The position numbers and the translations under genes are program-made. Source: Dimargaris cristalligena (taxonomy: Eukaryota > Kickxellomycota > Dimargaritomycetes > Dimargaritales > Dimargaritaceae). Taken from it: 64,000 bases of DNA. The DNA lies in the NCBI GenBank assembly GCA_027576995.1, contig JANBQC010000034.1, forward strand, positions 1-64,000, in the 5' to 3' direction. Of this stretch, positions 45,979-57,417 are shown piece after piece. Positions within the stretch are counted from its first letter, which is position 1. Each line of letters begins with the position of its first letter. The notes below the pieces were generated by a model that worked only from the letters and a program-made list of their open reading frames with translations, was not told where the DNA came from and did no database searches.

Positions 45979-47167
45979 CGTGGACAAAGATGATGTCGAG
46001 GGGAAGGGGAGGGGGCGTCGAATAGGTATGCAAGGGAACCAGCGGGCGGGGCTTGCTAATATAGATTTGATGAACAAATGGAAGTGCCCCAGGGGGATTT
46101 AATATCAAGATATATGTACGGGATGGGGGAGCCAGACTATGCCAAAAGAGGCGGTGGTGACCTAGCGGCTAGGGACAAAATAATTGTTATATACGTGATA
46201 GGTTCAGCTAGAATTGAAAAAACAAATGCGCCAGACGAGGAGTAGAAGGGGGTGGAGGGATTTCTGAGGGTTTTATATCTTCCAAGCAAAGACCAGGTGC
46301 CGCCCATAAGGTGTGCCGAGTATTACTGTAATCAAGCCGTATGGCCAGAGCCCCCTAGAAAGAGATTCCACTGGTGTGGGGGATTGGCCATCACCTCCCA
46401 TAACAAATGAGCAAGAAAACTGCTTTACACAATGCCACCGTACCAATCACAATAGCCAGAAAAACGCGGCGTTGACCAACAGCTGCTGCTGTGCCCGCTC
46501 AAGGCCGTTGGGAGCTAAGTCATCCATATCTGGTGTGGCAGATTTCTATTGCCTTTCCCCGGGCCATCCCACACAGTAGTCCATTCATTGCCGTGATCAG
46601 CAAATACCGCCCTCCACAACGTTGGTCATTGGATTCCCGAAGCATTAAATGCCTCGAATTGGTTGGGTAAACCCGATCTGTAAGATTGAATGGGTGGTTA
46701 GGCTATTCCATCTGGCCCATTGCCCCTTTACCGGGTTTATTTTTTGTCGGTAGCTAGTAGACAAAAGCAAGTACTGTTATTTCAGGGGGGTAGTATTCAT
46801 CGGGTGTATCCACTAAAAACACCTGCAAAATAAATGTATAGGATAACACTAGGAAACATAAAGAAATGCGCAAAATATGGACTCACTGCCGATAAAGAGC
46901 GGCGGGCTTACGTAGTTAACAGTGTCCTAAAAAGGTAATGCCCAGCACTATTTGTTTGGAATGACCATAACCGCTGATACAAGTTATACGTGGTGGATGT
47001 TGACCCACAAGCAAATTTCTGTTATTTATAAATTAGACCAAGCTATAATTACGCTGCCCCCGTTACATATAGTAAGGGGTAATACTCGTCCGAGTACTGG
47101 CACCCGGGCCGTGAAACTACAGTGCGTAGAACGCCGTGGAATGTTGACCACCCCCATGTAATACATA
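45979..47167. other. Intergenic, upstream of GT25
   Basis: 1.2 kb of AT-rich sequence containing the GT25 promoter at its left side. No gene or repeat recognised. Confidence 0.5.
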
Positions 47168-47305
47168 TGGGAGAAGTTCATCCAAGCTGTATAACGAAAA
47201 ATCCATTAGATTCGGCCAATATTTCTAGTTAAAAATACATCTCCCTTATATTTTCCCATACACGTATAATGTAAACCCTTATATAGCTGGGCCGAATTTC
47301 ACCCA
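47168..47305 (+). mobile_element. Full-length MITE-like element (138 bp)
   Basis: Flanked by TA on both sides (47166-47167, 47306-47307). The left arm TGGGAGAAGTTCATCCAAGC and right arm ...GCTGGGCCGAATTTCACCCA pair as imperfect terminal inverted repeats. The core contains the diagnostic AGTTAAAAATA block. Same length as the copies at 11799 and 50036. Confidence 0.85.
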
Positions 47306-49929
47306 TATGTAAGACGCCCCACCTTTAACCCGTATGTCGCCAAAAACCATTACTAGATGCTTTAATATTCCTCCAGCCACATCCTTGGCAACGCCTCGAA
47401 ACGGCCAATTGTAGGTCAGTGAGAAAGAAGGAAGAGGGGGAAATAAAGACCAGAGATGGAGTAGAGGAAAGTGGGTCTGGCAAAGCTAGCCAATTACTGC
47501 TATACCTCATTGGAATTACTGGAATAAATGGACGAAATGAAGGCCCATGTAACTTCGTTAATCCAGTGGAATTTGAAAATCGCAATCACTAAAGAAATCC
47601 TCGACATGCCACTCGCTAGTTATTATATAGGTCGCGGCTACACATGTGTACAGATTTACCAATGTGCGGGCCGTAGTCCTCAAACCAACAGGAATGCCAA
47701 ATGGGGGAGGTTTCACTGGAACCACTTGGGCTTAACTGCTATAGGAATAAAACGCATAACCTAATGGCATTTGTTCCCAGTCACTTAGACTATATGGTCG
47801 CTGGCCTCCCAACTACTACTGCCTTTTATCGGACTTAGATTCAGTTACAGTACTGTCGTGCTCGTAGATTCCCCAAATGGGTGGATCACCGTCGGTGTTT
47901 GGCATTTACTTATTCCCTGTGAGAATGGAAAACAATGCCAGCGATCCACCTACACACCAATCCAAAGTGCTGAACCTGTTTGATGGTCCTTAAGAGCCAA
48001 CATCATATCGCCCACATCGATTGGGCCATTTGCCATTTGGGTGACGATCCATAAAGAACCGAGAATGTGCCTTGGTATAGGGGCAGCTAACATAGGCGGT
48101 GTACGGATTAATGGATGACCAGAGGCCGCCCACCGATGGCCAATATACCCATATAAGGGTGGTGCGATCAATTCAAATTAATGGCAAGTAGAAAGAGCAA
48201 TGAGAGTCCACGTATTAAAAAATGGTAGCTTTCAAAATAAATAAAAGGCCTTACGTTTAAGTATGGTTTAGGAAATAGGCACAGCGGGTGGAAACACAAA
48301 CAACGATTCACCGCCTGACGAAGGGGTAGCCTCCTAGGGGTCCAGAGTATTCGACATACGTGTATTAGAATTGGGGGATTGAACTGCATTACAAGATACC
48401 ACAAGTACGCTAAAACTGCTCCCTTTTTTGCACCCCTGATTTTATCACCGGGCTGTCTACTACCGCCAAGGTTCCCGCTACTTCAATTCCATATTTTATG
48501 AAGTAACTTAACACGTTATTGGACCTTATCTAGACGTCAATATGATTGCGCTTTGTGCACGAGACCTGTGTGACCTTCCGACCCTCCTGTTAAACAAGGT
48601 TCCGTCCAGGCCTGTGGTTAACCGGTTGAAAGCATACTGCAATATTTTTCAAGCCTAACGGCTAAGTGAGTGGTTTCATTAGTGGTCTTCCTGCCCCGAC
48701 CAACTGGGAAGAATGAGGCAGTGTTGATATACCTTTATTAGTCAGCATCCTTCTATCAAACGTGGGCTATTTTGGGCTGGTGGTGTGATTTATTGCTATG
48801 TGAATGAGGAAATTGAGGTAGGTTGTGTTATATTTAACTCTGGGGTGGTAGCCACCCCCTTCTCTTTTCGGGGTTTCACAGTTCTTGATTATCCCCAAAA
48901 TTTCTCAACTCCGCAAACTGGCAGATTGGCCAACACAAACGAAACAATATCCCACCGAATTTACAATGGAAGCCTAGCTGCTGTCAGTTTTTGTTATTGC
49001 CTATGGCCAAACACACTAGTAATTCTCAGGATTCACTCAATCATATATATACAAAACACTAAACTGAGTGGACAGTTAGGAACCGTTTTTATCAAAAATA
49101 TTATTTATCTGGTCCATGGTAGTAGCAAGTCGACTTATAGGCGGCTAGAATCAATTTTAGCTGACATAAGTCCACTACCTCATTAGAAATAATCGAAATT
49201 GTCTCTACCACTTGGCCACGTGCTACTAAACAGCGCAAACCACCGCATACCGGCATTTCCAACTATTGCACTAATGGGTGCCGAGTCTGTACCCGCTCTG
49301 TGGGTGGAAATGAAGCGGCAGTATTTTCTGAATCAACTATACCGGATTTCACCATTTACTTCCCAAAATTGGTCAATGTCAACAGCCCTTTGAGGTACAT
49401 TGACCTACAGCTGAACAACACAAATCATTCGACCAATATCCGGTATGGCGAATTGAGAAACCACACTCAGGGGAAAGGCCTGTGTATTGCCAAATAAATA
49501 AATGCAGGCGATAGTGGTGGGCATGGGTCAAGAGGGGGGTGGTGGTAAAATGGGATAGCTCACTAGGTGATTGGCCCTGTCCTTGTTGGGAGACCCTAGG
49601 ATTATTTCATGATTACTCTAATATTGGGTGGATTCTGATAAGAATCAAGTATCTAGAGCCGGTCAATAGCCGAAAGGTGTATGTTTTCTTCTGGTACGGT
49701 TATTATTATAAGGTATTATCATCATACATTACAAACCCATTTATTAGTTGGAAAGAATGCCAAAAACCCACATGGTGGTCCAGTTGGCTAATTGCTATTA
49801 TGATTGATATCTTTATGGATTGTAATTAATACTGTAGCCCAACCCGAACCTCATTGATGTAGATGGCGAGATTCCACACTCCAACGACCAGTGTTAGAAA
49901 TCCAATTATCCCGTCTCACTGATTCTACA
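47306..49929. other. Intergenic region, unexplained open frames
   Basis: No recognised gene. Between 48785 and 49500 there are longer-than-usual plus-strand frames, none starting with a convincing ATG, with several N-glycosylation sequons and no recognised domain. They may be remnants of a secreted-protein gene. Confidence 0.35.
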
Positions 49930-49990
49930 GGTTAAATTCGGCCTGGCCATAAAATAATTTATATGGTTGAAGTTCAGCTTGGTTGTACAA
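49930..49990. mobile_element. Degenerate MITE arms, rearranged
   Basis: A reversed right arm (GTTAAATTCGGCCTGGCCAT) is followed within ~10 bp by a left arm (TGGTTGAAGTTCAGCTTGG). There is no core between them, so this is either a deletion derivative or two abutting fragments of the family. Confidence 0.5.
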
Positions 49991-50035
49991 GGTTTTAACC
50001 GATATGTGTATGGGAAAATAGGCGAGTGGCTCATA

Positions 50036-50173
50036 TGGGAGAGGTTCAACTTGGCTGTATAACAAAAGATCCGCTGGATAAGGCAAACAGTACTGGTTAA
50101 AAATAAATATCCCACCGATTCTCACATACACGTATCGTTTAAAGCCATATATAACTGTTCCGATTTTTCCCCA
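50036..50173 (+). mobile_element. Full-length MITE-like element at left edge of copy B
   Basis: 138 bp, flanked by TA (50034-50035, 50174-50175). It starts TGGGAGAGGTTCAACTTGGC and ends TTTTCCCCA. It sits at the same place as 8624-8755 in copy A and is followed in both by the same ACTACAGG-containing flank, so it was present before the duplication. Confidence 0.85.
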
Positions 50174-50390
50174 TATGCACTTTTTTGAATAGCTACAGGC
50201 AGGATTTGAGTTTACCACTTACTTTTATAGTTGTAAGAGGGGCGTAATAGATATCAATTTGTAGGATTGGAAAGTGCAGGAATCCGGAATGAACTGGGCA
50301 AGAACTGTGAGCCAAGCTCAGCATTTGAGGCGATAAATATAATTACAAATACCGATATAACCAGCGAGGATACTACCAGACTAATAAATA

Positions 50391-50516
50391 TGGGAGAGGT
50401 TCAACCAAGCTGTATAATGAAAAATCCGTTTGATGAAGTGAATATTACTGGTTGAAAATAAATCTCCCATACAGTTATCATTTAAAACCTTATACAGCTG
50501 GGCCGCATTTCACCCA
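50391..50516 (+). mobile_element. Young MITE insertion with empty site preserved
   Basis: A 126 bp element flanked by TA at 50389-50390 and 50517-50518. In duplication copy A the same flanks are joined directly across one TA (8971-8972): CTAATAAT-TA-TGTACAT. This defines the element ends (TGGG...CCCA) and the TA target duplication exactly. The insertion happened after the segmental duplication. Confidence 0.92.
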
Positions 50517-51720
50517 TATGTACATTAGCTTTGTAGTAGGTAATTGCAACGCCCCGAATCCCGTAAACTCCAACTACAACAGCTTAATATGCGCCCAGGC
50601 AGTGCTAGTAATAGGGTGATTTACCGCTGACCCATACGTCTAGTGTATGCTTAGCAGTGCGCAGTTTTATCTGGACCCTGCCATACAATGGAGGCAGTTA
50701 GGGATGATTAACGGGTCCCCGATGCCATCGGCTGATCCTGGCCTTTGTTTAAATCATCTTTATATATACGAATCCGCCCTATAAATTGGAGAGGTTGAAT
50801 GGGCCGGGCTTGTCGAATAAGTGACAATCATTTTTGGTATACCTGCAGCTTGGCTGCTTTTGGTTTGGGTGTAGTCGGGAGAACGACGGCGGCCCAATGT
50901 TAACCTAGTGGAAAATCCGAATTATAGGCCTGGTAGGTAAGCGAGCCCCAGTGCATCCTAAGGCTGGTTGTAAAATAATGCCGACCCCAGCATCTAGATG
51001 AGGCTGACTGAACTATTTTTCGGATGGCTCTATTATCACCTTTACCCTCTTGTATGGCCAACGCTGGTGACCACCTGCCTATATACTATTAGTTGATGTG
51101 GAAGCATTAGAGGGGGGATGTTTGAAGAAGACTGTAATAGACTGAAGATGGGACTATAATGGGGGCCTGCTCATTTCAATGGTAATGACAATATAGCCTT
51201 GTCATCCGTTCTCGCTCTCATGAATCACTATGGCACGGCTGAATTCTATTTCTCCGAACTAATAGCCCCATTGAGGGGGAGCTCCACATACCAAAAATAA
51301 TATCGGGCGAAATTGTCGCTAAACAGCCGCTGTCTGGTATGTGGGGATCAACCAATAATTCAATGGCGTCCGCTTTAAAGGGTCCATTATTTTACTATCC
51401 GCCTCGTTAATCTCTTTTTAATTATCAGCGCCTCCTCCCCAGTTTACTTAGAAGGCTTTAAACCGAGCTAAACCCAATGGATCGCCTGCGTAGATGATCG
51501 TCGATGGGCAAGTTTAATGCCATTATATCCAAATCATTCATTTAATTCTAATAGTCAAGGTGGCCTTGACAATCTCTATTAAGACCACATTGGAAAGTGA
51601 ACTATTTTAGAGCCGGGGGTTAGGTATCGTGCAGCGTAGACACCTACCGTATCCACTGCCCATTGGATATACTGCCCTATGGCTATTTTTCTAACTACCA
51701 GACGACCCCCGTCCCCATCC

Positions 51721-51807
51721 CTTGAGGATTCTCGGGAGAGTACATTGAACCTTTACGTTATTGCTTAACCCAAGGCCCGTGAACCTGAGCCTATATAAAT
51801 AGCATCG
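51721..51807 (+). promoter_or_regulatory. Conserved core promoter with TATA box (copy B)
   Basis: Gapless 87 bp match, 5 differences, to 10166-10252. TATATAAATA at 51792-51801, about 190 nt before the ATG at 51985, with no intervening ATG after the expected transcription start. Confidence 0.8.
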
Positions 51808-51984
51808 CACACTCCCCACCATTATATCTGGCATCATACAATCCTTACCTTCATTTACACATTTACAGCTCACATTCACATTCACATCCTCTTCACCTTT
51901 CATCTCATACATTTGGCTACCAATAGTGCCTTCTCTTACCAGTTTCCCTTATCTACTGGTCCATTTCCTCTATTTTGTACTACC

Positions 51985-52314
51985 ATGTACCTTACCAAGT
52001 CTACCGTCACCTTATTCGCCTTGGCCAGTGTGGCCTGTATCCTAACCAATGCCAGTGCGACTTTGCCCTACGGCCTCGGAAGCGTTCATCCCCAGGTTAA
52101 TTATCTTCACCGCCGTTCCGTCCTAAATTCCGATGGTACCAGAACATTGTTGAGTCGTCCTTCCACCACAACCATTAAGCCCTACCCTCCTGTAAAAGTT
52201 GGGCCAATGAATCGGCTTTTACCCACGAGAAATCCTGGGGCTAGTTCCCGCCCTGGCCTAGGCGGGCTATCCAACAAGCCTCCAATGAAAACGACCGCAG
52301 CCGCTAAGAAATAA
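51985..52314 (+). CDS. Small secreted cationic protein, copy B
   Basis: A 109-residue paralogue of the protein at 10427. The signal peptide (LFALASVACILTNASA) and the following SLPHGLGSV-like segment are nearly unchanged, as are the dibasic LHRR site (about 41-44) and the C-terminal SSRPGLGGLSNKP motif with a Lys-rich end. About 30 residues are inserted after the dibasic site (Ser/Thr/Pro-rich, then PPVKVGPMNRLLPTRN), giving a longer mature peptide. AATAAA at 52414-52419, as in copy A. The frame is kept in both copies despite many changes, which favours a real gene. Family not recognised. Confidence 0.75.
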   Translation: MYLTKSTVTLFALASVACILTNASATLPYGLGSVHPQVNYLHRRSVLNSDGTRTLLSRPSTTTIKPYPPVKVGPMNRLLPTRNPGASSRPGLGGLSNKPPMKTTAAAKK

Positions 52315-52770
52315 GTGCCCCCGCTTACCGAGGCCATATCTCGAGCCACACTTGTCTCATGTTTCAGACATCAGTTTGTATTATTACGATAGCCTACACC
52401 TATATCTAACTCAATAAAACTAACTGTAAACATCTACTATGTCATTGGTGGGTCTTTCATTATTTCATTATTCTATGAAACAATGCCAGGAAGACCTTTA
52501 CGTGTGCTCCCTATTTTATTATTCCTACATTATTTGGTGTATATTTATATTGCCATTGTAGTGGCAGTTAAAAATATCCCCCCTTTTTCCAGATTTAACC
52601 CATAATGTTCTTGTGTAGAGTGGTATTTGCAATACATACTTGGTGTGCAGAATAGTCTGTGCCATTACATCCGGTCCTTTTTGTGCCGCAATACCTTTCC
52701 TAGGATAATACCCGGCTCCAGGATGGCCAACTAGCTGAATCTCGGACAACATTTAATGGACTCCACCACC

Positions 52771-53928
52771 ACACCCCATTATTGATGCAGAGACTAATCT
52801 GGTTCCCAGCAGATACTTTCAGAAACCAACAAATTCCAACCAATGCTGCCATTACTACCCCCTCCCTTGCCAATGACCCCCCAGTCTTTTCCTAATGTAC
52901 CAATTCCCCTATAGTCCATCCCTGACTCATTTCTTAGCTTACATCTATATGGCTGACCTCAATAATCCCTTTTACAGGCACCTCCAGTTAACACATACTA
53001 AGGGTCTCATTTATTATTATCATACACTCTGTGTTCCATACTAATGGCTACCAGTTAAAAACAACCTCCGACGCTGTGCTTCTAGGAGGCCTGTCCACAG
53101 GGACTGGTTCAGTAATAGAGTGGCTAACTACCGCGGCATTATTAAACTGCCACAGACAGGCAAGAGGTGGATATTTTCGATACAAATAGCTGGTTGGTAT
53201 TAGAAGTACCATAGTGGCTGTCAAGAAATAGAGGAGCCCATACGAAAAGTACATACTTCCCTTATATTGCTTGGTACTGGGAAAGATATAGGTGGTGGAC
53301 TCCCCCACCCGGTTTGCAAAGAATCCCCCCCCCCTCTCATACATGAACTGGATAGAAATGTCCTAGGAAGGCGAATCAATAATTAGAGTAGGGGTGGTCG
53401 GCAGGGTTCCCATTATGGCTAAACTAGATCAATAAAGCAATCACTATAGCTGAAGCTCGTAGAACAGAGGGGCCTAAACACTGCCTAAATATTACTACTA
53501 ATCCACACCTCCCGAGTGACCTTACTTCCATAGCCCCATCGCGCTTATCACTAGGAGAACATCATGCCAATTAATGAGTAAGGTTAAAAAAAATATTCGA
53601 CGTTTTAATGAATAATACATGGGACTGATAAGTACCGCTACATTTCAAAACTAGTAGCGGGAATTAAAGAGGCGGGGGGGATTAGATCATTCAGCAACCC
53701 TCGTAAATGATATGGGTTGGGCTTGGGTGTATGTGAATGTGAATGGGGTGGGCGTGTAAGGGGGTGATATATACACCGAGTAGGTGATTAATGCCGAGAG
53801 AAGAGATATGAAAAGGGGGGCGTGCGGAGATGTAGCGGGTAACTCGATCATACGTTGAATGAAAAGATAGAGTAAAATAGTAAACCACAGTCATGCGTTA
53901 ATGCTACTATTTAGAATGAAGCATCTTC
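52771..53928. other. Intergenic, 3' flank of ataxin-2 homologue
   Basis: 1.2 kb. A minus-strand frame at 53048-53344 (98 codons from ATG) contains a hydrophobic segment (LLYFLTATMVLLIPTSYLY) and could encode a tiny membrane protein, but there is no supporting homologue or promoter. Otherwise nothing seen. Confidence 0.35.
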
Positions 53929-56900
53929 TCACCGGTTATGCGGGGCGGAGCTCACAGCCGCGTGGTTATGATTATGGCCCATGTAAGGTGACGAGGGATA
54001 GGCACCGGGCGGATAAGATGGTGGCGGCGGATGGCCGGGATGGTGGGTCTGCGAGCCCCCCATCATGGATTGGCTGTAGTTGGGGGCGTATGACGAGCCG
54101 TTGTGGGGGTGGATTGTCATATTGCCGTGGTGGGAGTGGCTTTGGCCCATGGGAGGTAGGCCTTGCTGGGCGTGGGACATGTGAGGGTATCCGGGGTGGG
54201 GGCTATGGTGGGTTGAGGATGGATGAGGCATATGGGAGGTGGGCATGGGGTGGTAGCCACCCGCGTTACTGATGGCTGGACTGGTAGCGCCCAGGTCGGC
54301 CGAATAGCGGGGGTTGCCCTGGGTGGGGCCCGAATATGGGGAGGGGTGAGACGGTGGGTACATTCCCGGCTGGGCGGTTTGCGGGTGGATGACGGGCGAG
54401 CGTCCGGGGCTGGCATAGCTTCCAAGGGCTGACGCCGCCGGGTGGCCTAGGTCGTCGGGACCATTGGGCTTGTACATCCGGCCTGGGTGGGAGTGGTTGG
54501 GGGCCATGGGCTGAGGAGGCATAGGCATGCCCGATGGATGGGGGCCCGAGTAAAGTGCATTGGGGCCGCTCGTCGGAATCATCATGGGGGGCGCATAGGC
54601 ACCCGACGCAGCCATATAGTGGGGCTGGGGAGCGGGGGGATAGCCGACATGGCCCGGGGCCGGGCCGGTCTGCCCGGTCACGTAAGTAAGCGGGACGGCC
54701 ATACCCATACCCATGGCCATGGCCTGGGGGTGTCCATTGGCGGAGCCCGTCTGCGGGGGAGGCCCGCCGTGGCCTTGAGCATGGTTAGCCATGTGGGGAG
54801 GCATGGGTGCGCCGAGGTAAGGGGGGGGATAGCCGGAATAGTTGGGGTAACCGTAGGGGTAGCCGTACGGAGCTCCGTGGTACATGTCCTCCTCGTAGGT
54901 GTGGTTGGTAACCGTAAATTGGTGCAGGAATGGTTTACTGCCAAAGGGCCAAGTAGGACCCACGGTCTTGGGAGTGGGGGAGGTGCGTCCGCCGTTGAAG
55001 AGTTCGGCAAAAGTGGCCTTCATATTCATCGGGCCACGAGAAATGGGGCGGTTACCGAAAAACGCCACAAAGGCCGGGTCCGTCGTGGGCAACTGTGACT
55101 GGGAGGGGGTAGTTGGCCCTTCAGTGGCTTTGGCAGCCGTGGCCGACCGGGGTTTAGGGACGAATGGAGTGGCCCCAGGGTTGGGTTTGAACGCAACCGC
55201 CTTTACATTCAGTTTAAAGCTGGAAGAGGCCGCTTTTGAGGCAGCCGATTCGGTCGAAGCCGAGGGGGCAGTAGCGTTCTCGGAGGTAGGGGCCGAGTCG
55301 GTAGTCGCCGTAGTGGTGGGTGTTGCGGTCGGGGCACTTACTACTGGAGCCGCTGGCTCGGCCTTCTCAGGCATCGGAGCCGGGGCAACAGGCTTTGTAG
55401 CAGTAGCAGTAGCAGTAGCAGTGGTCGAAGCCACGGGTTCGACTTTGGCGGGGGTCGGGGCACTCGGCTTCCCATCAGCCTTCTTCGAGTCTTCGCTCTT
55501 GGTACTGGGACTAGACTGAGACGCGGTGCTGCTCTCAGGCGAGGACTTGGGCTTGCCCATAATAGGCAGGAGGTCCGTCGGCATGGGGGTGTTCAGCTTG
55601 AAGCTCTTACTGAATTGGATTAGCTCTGCCACGCGCCCGTCCTTTGCCTTTTTGAGGAAGGCCTGTTTAGTTTGCTGAAGGCGTTCCTTTTCGGTGCTTG
55701 CGAACTGGCGAAAAGTACCTGCAAGCTCGTGCTCGATTGGCTTAGAGGAGCGTTCGATGGCCGACACGGGAATGTAGGAACCGTACCCGTCGTCGGCCTG
55801 GCGACCACTTTGCGACTCTTTAGCCGCCAGCTGTTGGGCAATTTTGGGGGCCAGAATGTCCAAGGGGGAGGCACGTAGGCGATTATCGGGGTCAAGTGCG
55901 AATTTCTTAACAGCCTGGGACTTGGTGTCAATGGCCAGTCCAACCATCGGGGGCAGTTTACCCTTAAGCTTGGGCTTGGAGGGGGCTGTGACCACAGGGG
56001 CGGGGCCAGGAGCCGATGGGGAAGCAGTAGTTGTCTCGCTCGGTTGTGGCTCCGATAGGGTGGCTGTATCCACCGATTCGGGAGAGGTGCCCCCAGGGGC
56101 GGCCAAGGCCTTGGCGGTGGGGATGGAGGTGGTGGTGTAAGACCGGTAGAGACCCGGAGGGGGGTTGGCAGTCAGCATAGCCGGGTCGAAGGCAGGCACC
56201 TCCCGGGAGGGCCCGGTTGAGGGTTTCGGCATAGACTTGGTCGACGTAGCGGAAGGAGTTGGTGACGGTTGCGGTTGCGGCTGCTGTTGGCCCCACTGGC
56301 GACGCAGTGCCGGAGGCATATATTTACCTGGTTTCGGGTCGCGAATCACAGCGCCGTAACGGTCTTCTTCGTCCATCTGATCTTCCTGGATTTCCTGGCC
56401 ACGTTCCTCAGCGATATGCACGTTATTAATAGGGGCCGTCATAATCTCTTGGGCAATTCGGGAGGCCTCCATTTCCCGCCGTTTAAAGTCCGGGTGGGAG
56501 CGGTCCAATTTGGTGGTGTAGATCTCTTCGTTGAAGTTAGTTTTTAAGCCAAACAGCTTCTCGTTGGCCGCGAACTGGTCCCAAGTGCCTTGGGACGGAT
56601 TGTAGGCGTCCTCTAGGGTTTGCTGAAGATGACCATTGCCCGGAACCACGGGCTCGTCCATATCGCACCAGTCTCCACCAGTGGCCTGGTCCATATCGCT
56701 GAAGAATGAGGCACTCATATCTTCGTGGTCGTCCGGGTTCCAGCGATGCAGTTCACGTTCCAAGTACTGCCCGGATTGTCCGCTAATGCCTGTGTCGGTC
56801 TTGAACCCCACCTTCTCATACTCGCGAGCCTTCTCCATGCCACCAAAGTCCACGCCGATAGCCGACAGGGACGCAAGGTCCTTGGACTGGATGATAAGGG

Positions 56901-57417
56901 TCGCCACAGGGCGGGCGGCCAGGACGGCCGTGGCGTCCGACCCAGAGCTGGGTGGGGTAGTTTCCTTGGCGTATTTCAGCACCACCCCCAGGCCGTCATC
57001 AACGGAGGTGGCCTGTAGAATACCCAAGAACTGCTTCCCATCCTTCAGAGTCACCTCAACCTGTAGACCGACCAGGTGAATGAGTGTATAGAGGAACTGC
57101 TGGTGAGCCAGTTGGGCCTCATTGCTGGAATTATCGGGTGCAGTGGCCACCGAAGGGTCCTTGGAACTCGGTCGGACCGCTCCGGCCGAAGCGTAGTTGA
57201 ACGGATGTGGCGGATGGTGAGGGGACGACTGGTACTCGGGGCCCATGGGGGGGCGGGGAGGGCCGTAGCGGGGCGGGTAGGATGGACCGTTATGCTGGGG
57301 ATAGCGACCGGGATGGGGACCCTGAGTGGAGGTGCCCCAACGGCCCGGTGGGCGATACGTACCGCCAGTGCCGCCACCGCGGCGCCCGCGGAAGGGCCGT
57401 CCGGACATTGACGCCAT
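53929..57417 (-). CDS. PBP1: Ataxin-2/Pbp1 homologue (LsmAD, PAM2)
   Basis: A 1162-residue single-exon protein starting at ATG (MASMSGRPFRGRRGGG, RGG-rich). An Lsm-like ATX domain (about 107-185; QQFLYTLIHLVGLQVEVTLKDGK) is followed by the LsmAD domain (about 283-355; EKLFGLKTNFNEEIYTTKLDR...). Long disordered regions rich in P, S, T and Q follow, including Ala-Thr repeats coded by a hexanucleotide run (55397-55422). A PAM2 motif for binding the poly(A)-binding protein MLLE domain lies at about 736-745 (LNVKAVAFKP). The last ~300 residues are Pro/His/Gly/Met-rich, prion-like. The yeast and human relatives act in mRNA metabolism, poly(A) tail control and stress granules, which is the expected role here. 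Confidence 0.94.
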   Translation of the reverse strand: MASMSGRPFRGRRGGGTGGTYRPPGRWGTSTQGPHPGRYPQHNGPSYPPRYGPPRPPMGPEYQSSPHHPPHPFNYASAGAVRPSSKDPSVATAPDNSSNEAQLAHQQFLYTLIHLVGLQVEVTLKDGKQFLGILQATSVDDGLGVVLKYAKETTPPSSGSDATAVLAARPVATLIIQSKDLASLSAIGVDFGGMEKAREYEKVGFKTDTGISGQSGQYLERELHRWNPDDHEDMSASFFSDMDQATGGDWCDMDEPVVPGNGHLQQTLEDAYNPSQGTWDQFAANEKLFGLKTNFNEEIYTTKLDRSHPDFKRREMEASRIAQEIMTAPINNVHIAEERGQEIQEDQMDEEDRYGAVIRDPKPGKYMPPALRRQWGQQQPQPQPSPTPSATSTKSMPKPSTGPSREVPAFDPAMLTANPPPGLYRSYTTTSIPTAKALAAPGGTSPESVDTATLSEPQPSETTTASPSAPGPAPVVTAPSKPKLKGKLPPMVGLAIDTKSQAVKKFALDPDNRLRASPLDILAPKIAQQLAAKESQSGRQADDGYGSYIPVSAIERSSKPIEHELAGTFRQFASTEKERLQQTKQAFLKKAKDGRVAELIQFSKSFKLNTPMPTDLLPIMGKPKSSPESSTASQSSPSTKSEDSKKADGKPSAPTPAKVEPVASTTATATATATKPVAPAPMPEKAEPAAPVVSAPTATPTTTATTDSAPTSENATAPSASTESAASKAASSSFKLNVKAVAFKPNPGATPFVPKPRSATAAKATEGPTTPSQSQLPTTDPAFVAFFGNRPISRGPMNMKATFAELFNGGRTSPTPKTVGPTWPFGSKPFLHQFTVTNHTYEEDMYHGAPYGYPYGYPNYSGYPPPYLGAPMPPHMANHAQGHGGPPPQTGSANGHPQAMAMGMGMAVPLTYVTGQTGPAPGHVGYPPAPQPHYMAASGAYAPPMMIPTSGPNALYSGPHPSGMPMPPQPMAPNHSHPGRMYKPNGPDDLGHPAASALGSYASPGRSPVIHPQTAQPGMYPPSHPSPYSGPTQGNPRYSADLGATSPAISNAGGYHPMPTSHMPHPSSTHHSPHPGYPHMSHAQQGLPPMGQSHSHHGNMTIHPHNGSSYAPNYSQSMMGGSQTHHPGHPPPPSYPPGAYPSSPYMGHNHNHAAVSSAPHNR

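Larger units (their letters stand above)
50034..52770 (+). repeat. Segmental duplication, copy B (2.7 kb)
   Basis: The direct-repeat partner of 8622-11110, about 41 kb away. It carries the ancestral MITE at its left end, the conserved island (50267-50388 and 50519-50600), an additional MITE that splits this island, the conserved promoter and the second small secreted protein gene. A minus-strand frame present in copy A (9776-10108) is broken here by stops and small indels. Confidence 0.85.

Noticed and set aside
45979..46077. 33-codon N-terminal extension of the GT25 protein
   Set aside because: It starts with TTG; the first ATG in frame is at 45978, followed by a normal type II tail and anchor.
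54487..55519. Two ~200-codon plus-strand open frames
   Set aside because: Shadows of the GC-rich ataxin-2 homologue on the other strand.
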